In this document: positions 12,996 to 25,200 of the stretch, piece by piece
Layout: every line of letters starts with the position of its first letter
Numbering within the stretch: position 1 is the stretch's first letter
Source of the DNA: Nematostella vectensis
Lineage: Eukaryota > Cnidaria > Anthozoa > Actiniaria > Edwardsiidae
Length of the DNA: 64,000 nt
Assembly (NCBI RefSeq): GCF_932526225.1
Contig: NC_064040.1
Span: 12,872,856 to 12,936,855, forward strand
Direction: 5' to 3'
Program-made: the position numbers and the translations under genes
Notes under the pieces: model-generated
What the model was told of the DNA's origin: nothing
The model's input: the letters and a program-made list of their open reading frames with translations, nothing else
The model's database searches: none

Positions 12996-13001
12996 TTTAT
13001 T
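12996..13001 (-). promoter_or_regulatory. Candidate poly(A) signal of RSPH9
   Basis: TTTATT on the plus strand (AATAAA on the minus strand) lies 85 bp after the RSPH9 stop codon. Confidence 0.5.
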
Positions 13002-13086
13002 CCTCTTTTTCTATAAATGTAAAATATTTACAAGAAGGCAAGCTTTTGTATATTAACAACAAGGCTTAAATGGCTAATAAGTTTAT

Positions 13087-15601
13087 CTACAGCATGAATG
13101 GCAAGTCTAGATTCTTGTTCCCTGTTCCAATATAAACCATCCCATATTTTCTTGTCTCTGGCACGTGAAAGAAGGTGAATCCGAGCCAGTGAAGGCTACG
13201 CAGGGAGACCAATCCACTTCCTCGCTCAAATTGAATACTCCAGGACCCTCCTTTGGGGACGTCTGTGTCAATTGGATCCAAGAAATCAACTGCTTTGTCC
13301 AGTTCAGCCTGAAAATAATGATTAGGCAGCTTATCTTTTGTGACCTTGGCCTAATAGTAGGAGTTTGTTGGTATTTATAAAATACGGCTTTCATTTAGAC
13401 ACCAAACAATTTGTAGGTTCTTTAGTGTCATGTTGAGATAGTGGCTAATACACAAGCGTGCACCAAACACAATGTTTGACAATCAAGCAGTCTTTCATTT
13501 TTAGCTAGTTCTATACACCAAGGAAATTAAATTTTCAGATTACCTTTTGAAGAAGAGACTTTTGATTGAAGAGAACAGGGTCACGAAAATGAAAGTAGCT
13601 TGCAAGTTTTCCAGCATCTGCTACTGAGAGCCCTGAAATAATCAAGGTATTGAGATTAGTTAAAAACATCAAGGCTCACAAAAAACAAGGATCTTATGTC
13701 ACCAGGACTAAATCGTGCTATTATGCCCTTGTATCCTAATTGACAGCTCGATATAAATTCTATAATAGAATATCATCTGAGCTTCCTTTGAGTGTGAATG
13801 TCATTGCTCTTGGGCATTTATTTGAGTTATGGTGCTGATACATGGCCGTTAGAACCATAGCCTACTGTTCACACAAGCTCAAAGTGGACTTTCTTTCTGT
13901 AGTGCTCAAGGTAAAAATTGAAATGCTCTGTTTGGTTTGTATGTATTGTACTTGCCTTCAAATGAGCGATTTTCTATCACTGCACCAGTTGCTGTTCTGA
14001 TATATGAACCTCTTGGGACAATACGGACATCGTAATCAATGGCTTCAATCGTTGTGGCAAGTCTGTCTTCTTCCTTAATTAGTATCTACAGAACACAACA
14101 GAACAATAAGGCTATGAAAAAAGCCAAACCTATAGAAGTGTATCAGAACCAGGGATTGAGATTTAGCAAGCACGAATGGGGCAGCTCATCCCCCTCCCCC
14201 ATTAATAAAGCCACCACACAATGTTCTAGCTATAGCCATTTTCTTTCAACAAAAAATTGAAGGTGTGAATGCTTGCATAAAAAAAAAAAAAAAATCAGAC
14301 ACTTTTTCAATACTCAAGATTTTGGACCCCTTCTACCGCTCTCCCGCGTTGAGCACCAAATCTCCCGCTTTTTAGCGATTTTATCGCTTCTGAAAAATTA
14401 TTCTATACAAAATTGTCATTTTGCTTATTTTCTATTAAAATATTTGAAACAACAATTCCCTTGCGTAGCGCAATTTATCTAACACGAGAGAGCTTTCTAT
14501 ACGGCAAACGCCTGCAAGGTTAAATCCACCCCTCCCCCAAAAAATGAATATACCCCACCCCTCCCCCCCAAAAATTCTCAAGCCTTGAGATTTTCGGAGG
14601 TTGACAGGTAAGCTTTTTGTATGCACAAAAGAGGATGTGCACAAGAATAACAGGCAATATCTTTAAATGCCTGTCTAAACTACGATACATGTAGCATGCC
14701 AAAGGTTTCCTAGTTTAGCCAACCAAAAAAATAAATATAGCACTTGCTAAATCCTTTGGTTGCAACATAAATTTGTTGCACACATGTTTTTAGGTGTGGC
14801 CAAACAAGGAAACATTTACGAGACATGCCGCAAGGCCAAACCTTAAATATAGAACATTCAGTAACAGAGAGACTGGAGAATGAGGCTGCCTGGAACCTGG
14901 GTATAAATCATACTAAAAACAACATTACTCATTGTATCTAATGTTTGCTGCCACTTTGGAAACTACCCAGATGCAGAAACCCTCTAAATATAAAAAATTA
15001 TTGCTAAAAAAGCTTTTTAATTTGCGCACAAAGGGTGAAAAATTGTAGCTTGCTAGGGAGGGGGAGTATTTTTCCATGTCCAGCACCATTAAAGATTCGT
15101 TAATTCTATAATATACCGTATTTTCCTCCTCTCCGCCCTCAGTTTTCTCGCCATCTTGATTATCAATTTTCACTGTTTCTGTGTGTTCGTATTCATAGGA
15201 AGGATCTCCAGTGAATCGGCCTTTTACAAAGGAGCAATCGTGTCTCATTTTGTCGGTCACCACCGGTAGCAGTCCCCAGTGAATGCAGTCTTGGCTGCAA
15301 TGATAACCATGTAGCGTTACAAAAATTTGGCTAAACTCGTTTTACTTATAGTAAAGGAAAATGTAAAGCCTTACCTGTACAGCGTTTTTCGTTCTTTTAA
15401 CTCGTCCTTCCCGACTCCTTGTATGATAAAATAGTCATTCTTTACACCGAGTATTTTACCCCAGTATCGCACTTTCTCAAATTTGTAGTTGCACCGGGTA
15501 ATGACAAGAGAAGACTGAAAAGCAGCCTTCTGTTCTGGACTCAAGATAGCACCACTGCTTCCCACATAGTCAATCGTCATATTAAGGCCTTCAGCATCCA
15601 T
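13087..15601 (-). CDS. RSPH9: Radial spoke head protein 9 homolog
   Basis: RSPH9 is a structural subunit of the radial-spoke head in motile 9+2 cilia and flagella. The coding exons, in transcript order, are 15601-15375, 15294-15117, 14085-13956, 13632-13544 and 13308-13087 (stop TAG). All phases agree and give 281 residues, close to the 276 of the human protein. The protein starts MDAEGLNMTIDY. It contains VKGRFTGDPSYEYEHTE in exon 2, KLASYFHFRDPV in exon 4 and ends with MVYIGTGNKNLDLPFML; all three blocks are hallmarks of the family. The intron after exon 3 must use a GC donor (GAAG|GCAAGT), because the nearby GT alternative breaks the frame. A short acidic EKTEGGEEEN stretch in exon 2 is variable in the family. 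The gene is divergent from NUDT22 across about 280 bp. Confidence 0.95.
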
Positions 15602-15696
15602 TTTTCAGCGCTAGATTGTCTAAAACCGTCGCTATAGTATAAGCATTCGTACCCTTCTACTTCTTGTCTCCTCTAAACTTTGTTTTCCAAGCTTTG

Positions 15697-15710
15697 GTTG
15701 TCATGGTTTT
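15697..15710. promoter_or_regulatory. RFX X-box-like site in the RSPH9/NUDT22 divergent promoter
   Basis: GTTGTCATGGTTTT lies 96 bp upstream of the RSPH9 ATG. Its left half matches the ciliary X-box (GTTGCCATGGCAAC) with one change, and its right half is weak. RFX factors drive radial-spoke genes in other animals, so position and target fit, but this is inference from a single degenerate site. Confidence 0.4.
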
Positions 15711-15881
15711 GCTTTAAAACCGCTGACCAGAAGCAGGCATCGATCCTACAAGTGTCCAATTGGAGGCTTCGTTAGAAGTACAAAATCTCTTACGTCACAT
15801 TCGATTAGCATTTGGGGGAGGGGACTGGGTTCAGAGTTTATTTTGCTCACGGGTCACGATAGTTTCAAGAGTAAAAGAAAT

Positions 15882-18757
15882 ATGGCAAAAGCGTCCAACT
15901 TTGAATCGTTCACCTTTCGTCCGGATCCCAGTGTTTACATTGAGCTTTTCAACTGGTGCTGTGGAAATTATGGAAAATCGAACATTTCTATTGAACTATC
16001 TAAGGAATTCAACAGAAAACCTACGGATCAAAATTTTGAGGACAAAATCGAAAGTATTTGGAAGCAACGTGTCAAAGAATTGCCCTCTCTCTTTAATGGC
16101 TCCAAGTTCCGTCTACAAAGTGCATGTCTTGAGAACGGTCAGCTTAACCTTCGCGTGGGACTTACATGTTACAGGGATTTCATTTGTACAAATATGAATA
16201 AAAGGGAATGTGAATTCCTAAGGGAGTGGGGAAGGGTACATTATGACGACCCCCATGCATGCTTTGCGGACCCTGTAGGAGTCAATGCGCTGCTGGTATC
16301 ACGTGATGAGAAGTTTGTATTTGTGAGGCGTAGTGCCGAGGTGGCAGAGGCTCAAGGACAGTACCATGGCCCAGGGGGTCATCCTGAACCACACGTATGT
16401 TAGCAGTGGATCCATGAGTCCAGGGGGGGGGGGGGGGGGGATTTGCAGGCAAGGACAATAAGAAAGGAGAGATTAATTGATTACTCACACTATAAAGTGT
16501 CACTGCTAACTACACCTCCAAAGGTTGTTGTTGTTGCTAAGGGCATAGCTGACTGTCTTTTTCCTAAAAGTCCCTTTGCAACTGAATCATTCTATGGAAG
16601 AATAGGTGGTACTGCATTTAGCATGTTGGTCTTCACCGTTGTGGCACAGTTTCTAATCCTGTCTCTGACTGGGGATTTTTCCCATTTCACTCCCTGCCTC
16701 AATTTCGCGTCACATGGGGTTGAAGTTATTTCTCCTGTGTTTCCAGTAATCTTGTATAAGGTCACTAAACTGGAGATCCCATCTCTTCATGCTGTACTAC
16801 ACTATAATCCTGAATTAAAGGGACCGTGAAGAACCACTAGGGACACAATAAACCCTCTGGCAGTGACTACCCTCAGTGACAGTGCTTAATAACAATACAC
16901 ACAAGGGGGCACTTGATTTTGGGCCTAGCCGTGTATCTGGTGGAAGTTAGTACATTGCATTACATACTGTATTGGCTTTGTTAAGCCTATATCCAGAGAG
17001 AGAGAGAGATCTGTTGAATTGTTAGTCATTACCCAACATCCTAATTCTCTATTGGAATTCTATATCCTCTTCCATTATTTTAAATTTCCATAGATAAATT
17101 TTCGCTCTTACGCCCAATTATTTTACGCTTTTACGCCCAATTATTATAGCATTCACAAGTGATTTTCATGTAAGGAGTAGGGACCTTTTCAGAGTGTTTA
17201 TTAATTTGATTCATTTCATTTAAGGTTGTACAGGGAATGCTTGACAAAGGCGATGAAAAAGAACTGGAGGGTATGAACCCCTCAAGTGTTGTGTATGAAT
17301 TTTTCTATTCAATTGTAAAGGAAACCAGAGATGAGGTACTTAATAAAAATATAGTTTTCTTTCATTTTGAGTAGACCTACAGTATAATAGAGCTATGCTA
17401 GAAATATCTAGAGAAAATGCTGCTACAAAGCCTTGTTATTACTAAAACCACCTCCCTCCCTCCCTTCACACCTGTAATTGACTATCCTCTAGTACTGTAT
17501 TCAAAACAACACAATGAGAAGGTTGTTGGAGTTTTTGCGACAAATTATTTTATTTCCTGAGTCCACAAAACATAACAAAACACTTATCCCTTTGATGTTT
17601 TATTAAATATCTGATAACTAAATTTCAGATGAAAAATTTGTCAGAATTGTTTTAACAAATAAAATTATTAAAGCTGGTATGGCTACTTAAGTATTGAGCC
17701 TTTTTAAAATCTGTACTTGCTGTACTTTCAGGTGAACATTCCTGAAGATTGCCTTAGCTGGCCTGTCCTCATTGGAATTCTTAGAAACATAGCATCCTCC
17801 AATGGACGCCCAGAACTGTGCTTCCTAATAAGGTAATATGTAATACGTTTTCATTTTAAACTTTATTGAAATCACAAGATTTGTATTATGTCCTAATGAA
17901 GCATGTTCAAAACAGTGAAACCCACATGTAAGAACCTAGTGATAAAGAACCAAAAGGCAAAAATTTTGAATTTTAATACCCCAAAATATAAGAACCTACT
18001 AAGCCAAAAAGGCCAAAGGTTCTTTTATGATGGGTTACTCCATGAAAAATGAAACAATTTATCGGGCTTTAAAATATAAATTTCCTTAAACATTTTGCTC
18101 CCCCATAAAGATAAGCACTGTAGCAAAGTGGTTATGCATTCATGCAGTCACACTTCTGTAATTTTGAATCGTACTGTTGATTGGTAAGCAACTTGGAAAA
18201 AAAAAATAAGAACCTATTTTGCCTTAATTGTTAGTAAATACCCCAAAATATAAGAACATGATTTGCAAGGTTTGAAAAAATCTAGGTTCTTACTTGCAGG
18301 TTTTTACTGTATATAAATGTGGAGCTTACGTTAGAATGAGGGTAAATAATGACACCTATTTTGGCATGGCTTTTGACTTTCTTTTTTTAAATGCTTTTTA
18401 GTACATTTTTGTTCACAATTGAACTGACATTTATTTAATCATAGGTGCTCTTTGAATAGTGAAGAGATAAAGCAATACTACCATCAAGGAGGGCCTGAAG
18501 CATACGAGTCTACAGAGATCGTATTTGTCAAAATTAAAGTAAGAGCACTATAACAGCTTGAAAAAAGCAGACACTGTAAGGAGAAAGTTAATCATTTCCA
18601 GATAAAGGTCAACATAATCTTCTTTCTCTTGCAGGATTTTGAGCAATGGGACCCTTCCAATGACTTCAGAAATATTTGTGGTCAAATGACAGTTAGTTCA
18701 AAAGCATCCTTACATATGTACTTCCAACACCAGCATTGCCACCATGACAAGTCCTAG
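15882..18757 (+). CDS. NUDT22: NUDT22-like UDP-sugar pyrophosphatase (Nudix family)
   Basis: NUDT22 hydrolyses UDP-glucose or UDP-galactose to UMP and the sugar-1-phosphate. Exons are 15882-16394, 17225-17335, 17732-17832, 18445-18538 and 18635-18757 (stop TAG). All introns are GT-AG and in phase, and the product is 313 residues against 303 in human. Recognisable blocks are [41 protein letters not shown], the family motif PGGHPEP at the end of exon 1, and [12 protein letters not shown] followed by GGPEAYEST in exon 4. The Nudix helix in exon 2 reads [17 protein letters not shown], which keeps the glutamates of the divergent NUDT22 Nudix box. The start at 15882 is the only in-frame ATG before the conserved region. 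An upstream TTG-started extension is unnecessary. Confidence 0.94.
16395..17224 (+). other. NUDT22 intron 1
   Basis: This 830-bp intron starts with a G homopolymer tract (about 16420-16440) and has an open frame (16443-16829) with no recognisable protein similarity. I see no other feature. Confidence 0.6.
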
Positions 18758-19019
18758 CGACCACAGTATTTAAACCAACCACACAGCCGCCAACTACGAA
18801 CACTTCTATGAGGTGCTGTTCACAAATACTAAGAATGAGTTTCATTTCAGAATGTTTTAATCCTTAATAATATAATATTCTAAATCTGTTTATATAATAG
18901 AGAACAACATATCTGTCATTCTGGTAATTTTGTTCCAGAGTTATTTTGATCAGAAAGTTTTATTTCAATATCATGGAAATATGGTAAAACATATTCCAGA
19001 ATGAGACCAATTCTTGGAT

Positions 19020-19203
19020 TCACGCCCCCTTAATTCTCTTAGTGCATTCAATGCAGTACTCAACAGTGAGGTATATGGCTTGTGCCTCTTTAATAATCCT
19101 CTAAGTGCATTCAATGCAGTACTCAACAGTTAGGTACATGTCTTGTGCCTCTTTAATAATCCTCTAAGTGCATTCAATGCAGTACTCAACAGTGAGGTAC
19201 ATG
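19020..19203 (-). repeat. 63-bp in-frame triplication at the 3' end of the CatSper-subunit CDS
   Basis: Three tandem copies of a 63-bp (21-codon) unit encode, on the minus strand, (M/I)YLTVEYCIECT followed by either a stop or a lysine. Copy 1 ends TGC ACT TAG (stop 19164-19166). Copy 2 also has TAG (19101-19103). Copy 3 has AAG instead and runs on as KRIKGA to TGA at 19020-19022. The downstream copy therefore looks like the ancestral tail, and the coding end has been shortened after duplication. Confidence 0.85.
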
Positions 19204-22200
19204 GCTATTAATATGATGAAGATGCTGACACATGAACACCCTAACACTAAGAAGGTGGGGATTACAAATCCTCCTGGGGGTGGTTCTTGCACAAGAACAG
19301 CAAACTGAGTGACCAGATCACAATAGCTGTAAATAAAACAACATACTATTTAGCAATTTCTGGCTATAAGGCTATAACAAGGGTCTTCCAATGGAATAGA
19401 AAAATGTTCATTTGTTTTGTCCTACCTGAATTCGGGGTCTACCACCCGCACGTTGAACACATACAATCCTGCTGAAGTCCACTTGAGTCTTGAGCCTCCA
19501 GTGCTGTTAACAATTTGGTATTGTGCATCAAGATCACCTCTAATAGTTGCATCACCGGCCTCAAAACATGACTGGTAGTTCTGCATTTTGAAATAGGTTT
19601 TTTATGTAAGGCACTGATAAATGAGATGAAAGCCAGTGAAAGTTGTCACTTCGGGTGTGCTAGTGGTCATGTCATCAGCAGGGTGTGCTAGGGTCATGTC
19701 ATCAGCAGGGTGTGTTAGTGGTCATGTCATCAGCAGGGTATGCTAGTGGTCATGTCATCAGCAGGGTGTGTTAGTGGTCATGTCATCAGTAAGGTGTGCT
19801 AGTGGTCATGTCATCAGCAGGGTGTGCTAGTGGTCATGTCATCAGCAGGGTGTGCTAGTGGTCATGTCATCAGCAGGGTGTGTTAGTGGTCTTGTCATCA
19901 GCAGGGTGTGCTAGTGGTCATGTCATCAGCAGGGTGTGCTAGTGGTCATATCATCAGTAAGGTGTGCTAGTGGTCATGTCATCAGCAGGGTGTGCTAGTG
20001 GTCATATCATCAGTAAGGTGTGCTAGTGGTCTTGTCATCAGCAGGGTGTGTTAGTGGTCATGTCATCAGCAGGGTGTGCTAGTGGTCATGTCATCAGCAG
20101 GGTGTGCTAGTTTTCATGTCATCAGCAGGGTGTGCTAGTGGTCATGTCATCAGCAGGGTGTGCTAGTGGTCATGTCATCAGTAAGGTGTGCTAGTGGTCA
20201 TGTCATCAGCAGGGTGTGTTAGTGGTCATGTCATCAGCAGGGTGTGCTAGTGGTCATGTCATCAGCAGGGTGTGCTAGTTTTCATGTCATCAGCAGGGTG
20301 TGCTAGGGTCATGTCATCATCAGGGTGTGTTAGTGGTCATGTCATCAGCAGGGTGTGCTAGTGGTCATGTCATCAGCAGGGTGTGTTAGTGGTCATGTCA
20401 TCAGCAGGGTGTGCTAGTAGTCATGTCATCAGCAGGGTGTGTTAGTGGTCATGTCATCAGCAGGGTGTGCTAGTGGTCGTGTCATCAGTAAGGTGTGCTA
20501 GTGGTCATGTCATCAGCAGGGTGTGCTAGTGGTCATGTCATCAGCAGGGTGTGCTAGTGGTCATGTCATCATCAGGGTGTGCTAGGGTCATGTCATCAGC
20601 AGGGTGTGCTAGTGGTCGTGTCATCAGCAGGGTGTGCTAGTGGTCATGTCATCAGCAGGGTGTGCTAGGGTCATGTCATCAGCAGGGTGTGCTAGTGGTC
20701 ATGTCATCAGCAGGGTGCGCTAGTGGTCATGTCATCAGCAGGGTGTGTTAGTGGTCATGTCATCAGCAGGGTGTGCTAGTGGTCATGTCATCAGCAGGGT
20801 GCGCTAGTGGTCATGTCATCAGTAAGGTGTGCTAGTGGTCATGTCATCAGTAGGGTGTGCTAGTGGTCATGTCATCAGCAGGGTATGTTAGTGGTCATGT
20901 CATCAGCAGGGTGTGTTAGTGGTCATGTCATCAGCAGGGTGTGTTAGTGGTCATGTCATCAGCAGGGTGTGCTAGTGGTCATGTCATCAGCAGGGTGTGC
21001 TAGTGGTCATGTCATCAGTAAGGTGTGCTAGTGGTCATGTCATCAGTAGGGTGTGCTAGTGGTCATGTCATCAGCAGGGTATGTTAGTGGTCATGTCATC
21101 AGCAGGGTGTGTTAGTGGTCATGTCATCAGCAGGGTGTGCTAGTGGTCATGTCATCAGCAGGGTGTGCTAGTGGTCATGTCATCAGTAAGGTGTGCTAGT
21201 GGTCATGTCATCAGTAAGGTGTGCTAGTGGTCATGTCATCAGTAGGGTGTGCTAGTGGTCATGTCATCAGCAGGGTGTGCTAGTGGTCATGTCATCAGTA
21301 GGATGTGCTAGTGGTCATGTCATCAGCAGGGTGTGTTAGTGGTCATGTCATCAGCAGGGTGTGCTAGTTGTCATGTCATCAGCAGGGTGTGTTAGTGGTC
21401 ATGTCATCAGTAAGGTGTGTTAGTGGTCATGTCATCAGCAGGGTGTGTTAGTGGTCATGTCATCAGCAGGGTGTGTTAGTGGTCATGTCATCAGCAGGGT
21501 GTGCTAGTTGTCATGTCATCAGCAGGGTGTGCTAGTGGTCATGTCATCAGCAGGGTGTGTTAGTGGTCATGTCATCAGCAGGGTGTGCTAGTGGTCATGT
21601 CATCAGCAGGGTGTGCTAATGGTCATGTCATCAGCAGGGTGTGCTAGTGTTCATGTCATCAGCAGGGTGTGTTAGTGGTCATGTCATCAGCAGGGTGTGC
21701 TAGTGGTCATGACATCAGCAGGGTGTGTTAGTGGTCATGTCATCAGCAGGGTGTGCTAGTGGTCATGTCATCAGCAGGGTGTGTTAGTGGTCATGTCATC
21801 AGCAGGGTGTGCTAGTGGTCATGTCATCAGCAGGGTGTGCTAGTGGTCATGTCATCAGCAGGGTGTGCTAGTGGTCATGTCATCAGCAGGGTGTGTTAGT
21901 TGTCATGTCATCAGCAGGGTGTGTTAGTGGTCATGTCATCAGCAGGGTGTGCTAGTGGTCATGTCATCAGCAGGGTGTGCTAGTTGTCATGTCATCAGCA
22001 GGGTGTGCTAGTGGTCATGTCATCAGCAGGGTGTGTTAGTGGTCATGTCATCAGCAGGGTGTGCTAGTGGTCATGTCATCAGCAGGGTGTGCTAGTGGTC
22101 ATGACATCAGCAGGGTGTGTTAGTGGTCATGTCATCAGCAGGGTGTGCTAGTGGTCATGTCATCAGCAGGGTGTGTTAGTGGTCATGTCATCAGCAGGGT

Positions 22201-25200
22201 GTGCTAGTGGTCATGTCATCAGCAGGGTGTGTTAGTGGTCATGTCATCAGCAGGGTGTGCTAGTGGTCATGTCATCAGCAGGGTGTGCTAGTGGTCATGT
22301 CATCAGCAGGGTGTGCTAGTGGTCATGTCATCAGCTGGGTGTGTTAGTGGTCATGTCATCAGCAGGGTGTGCTAGTGGTCATGTCATCAGCAGGGTGTGC
22401 TAGTTGTCATGTCATCAGCAGGGTGTGCTAGTGGTCATGTCATCAGCAGGGTGTGTTAGTGGTCATGTCATCAGCAGGGTGTGCTAGTGGTCATGTCATC
22501 AGCAGGGTGTGCTAGTGGTCATGTCATCAGCAGGGTGTGCTAGTTGTCATGTCATCAGCAGGGTGTGTTAGTGGTCATGTCATCAGCAGGGTGTGCTAGT
22601 GGTCATGACATCAGCAGGGTGTGTTAGTGGTCATGTCATCAGCAGGGTGTGCTAGTGGTCATGTCATCAGCAGGGTGTGTTAGTGGTCATGTCATCAGCA
22701 GGGTGTGCTAGTGGTCATGTCATCAGCAGGGTGTGTTAGTGGTCATGTCATCAGCAGGGTGTGCTAGTGGTCATGTCATCAGCAGGGTGTGCTAGTGGTC
22801 ATGTCATCAGCAGGGTGTGTTAGTGGTCATGTCATCAGCAGGGTGTGTTAGTGGTCATGTCATCAGCAGGGTGTGCTAGTGGTCATGTCATCAGCAGGGT
22901 GTGCTAGTTGTCATGTCATCAGCAGGGTGTGCTAGTGGTCATGTCATCAGCAGGGTGTGTTAGTGGTCATGTCATCAGCAGGGTGTGCTAGTGGTCATGT
23001 CATCAGCAGGGTGTGCTAGTTTTCATGTCATCAGCAGGGTGTGCTAGTTGTCATGTCATCAGCAGGGTGTGCTAGTGGTCATGTCATCAGTAAGGTGTGC
23101 TAGTGGTCATGTCATCAGCAGGGTGTGCTAGTTGTCATGTCATCAGCAGGGTGTGCTAGTGGTCATGTCATCAGCAGGGTGTGCTAGTTTTCATGTCATC
23201 AGCAGGGTGTGCTAGGGTCATGTCATCATCAGGGTGTGTTAGTGGTCATGTCATCAGCAGGGTGTGCTAGTGGTCATGTCATCAGCAGGGTGTGTTAGTG
23301 GTCATGTCATCAGCAGGGTGTGCTAGTAGTCATGTCATCAGCAGGGTGTGTTAGTGGTCATGTCATCAGCAGGGTGTGCTAGTGGTCATGTCATCAGTAA
23401 GGTGTGCTAGTGGTCATGTCATCAGCAGGGTGTGCTAGTGGTCATGTCATCAGCAGGGTGTGCTAGTGGTCATGTCATCATCAGGGTGTGCTAGGGTCAT
23501 GTCATCAGCAGGGTGTGCTAGTGGTCGTGTCATCAGCAGGGTGTGCTAGTGGTCATGTCATCAGCAGGGTGTGCTAGGGTCATGTCATCAGCAGGGTGTG
23601 CTAGTGGTCATGTCATCAGCAGGGTGCGCTAGTGGTCATGTCATCAGCAGGGTGTGTTAGTGGTCATGTCATCAGCAGGGTGTGCTAGTGGTCATGTCAT
23701 CAGCAGGGTGCGCTAGTGGTCATGTCATCAGTAAGGTGTGCTAGTGGTCATGTCATCAGTAGGGTGTGCTAGTGGTCATGTCATCAGCAGGGTATGTTAG
23801 TGGTCATGTCATCAGCAGGGTGTGTTAGTGGTCATGTCATCAGCAGGGTGTGTTAGTGGTCATGTCATCAGCAGGGTGTGCTAGTGGTCATGTCATCAGC
23901 AGGGTGTGCTAGTGGTCATGTCATCAGTAAGGTGTGCTAGTGGTCATGTCATCAGTAGGGTGTGCTAGTGGTCATGTCATCAGCAGGGTATGTTAGTGGT
24001 CATGTCATCAGCAGGGTGTGTTAGTGGTCATGTCATCAGCAGGGTGTGCTAGTGGTCATGTCATCAGCAGGGTGTGCTAGTGGTCATGTCATCAGTAAGG
24101 TGTGCTAGTGGTCATGTCATCAGTAAGGTGTGCTAGTGGTCATGTCATCAGTAGGGTGTGCTAGTGGTCATGTCATCAGCAGGGTGTGCTAGTGGTCATG
24201 TCATCAGTAGGATGTGCTAGTGGTCATGTCATCAGCAGGGTGTGTTAGTGGTCATGTCATCAGCAGGGTGTGCTAGTTGTCATGTCATCAGCAGGGTGTG
24301 TTAGTGGTCATGTCATCAGTAAGGTGTGTTAGTGGTCATGTCATCAGCAGGGTGTGTTAGTGGTCATGTCATCAGCAGGGTGTGTTAGTGGTCATGTCAT
24401 CAGCAGGGTGTGCTAGTTGTCATGTCATCAGCAGGGTGTGCTAGTGGTCATGTCATCAGCAGGGTGTGTTAGTGGTCATGTCATCAGCAGGGTGTGCTAG
24501 TGGTCATGTCATCAGCAGGGTGTGCTAATGGTCATGTCATCAGCAGGGTGTGCTAGTGTTCATGTCATCAGCAGGGTGTGTTAGTGGTCATGTCATCAGC
24601 AGGGTGTGCTAGTGGTCATGACATCAGCAGGGTGTGTTAGTGGTCATGTCATCAGCAGGGTGTGCTAGTGGTCATGTCATCAGCAGGGTGTGTTAGTGGT
24701 CATGTCATCAGCAGGGTGTGCTAGTGGTCATGTCATCAGCAGGGTGTGTTAGTGGTCATGTCATCAGCAGGGTGTGCTAGTGGTCATGTCATCAGCAGGG
24801 TGTGCTAGTGGTCATGTCATCAGCAGGGTGTGTTAGTTGTCATGTCATCAGCAGGGTGTGTTAGTGGTCATGTCATCAGCAGGGTGTGCTAGTGGTCATG
24901 TCATCAGCAGGGTGTGCTAGTTGTCATGTCATCAGCAGGGTGTGCTAGTGGTCATGTCATCAGCTGGGTGTGTTAGTGGTCATGTCATCAGCAGGGTGTG
25001 CTAGTGGTCATGTCATCAGCAGGGTGTGCTAGTGGTCATGACATCAGCAGGGTGTGTTAGTGGTCATGTCATCAGCAGGGTGTGCTAGTGGTCATGTCAT
25101 CAGCAGGGTGTGTTAGTGGTCATGTCATCAGCAGGGTGTGCTAGTGGTCATGTCATCAGCAGGGTGTGTTAGTGGTCATGTCATCAGCAGGGTGTGCTAG

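Noticed and set aside
16443-16829. 128-codon frame in NUDT22 intron 1
   Set aside because: It lies between two in-phase NUDT22 exons, starts in a G homopolymer region and shows no known motif.
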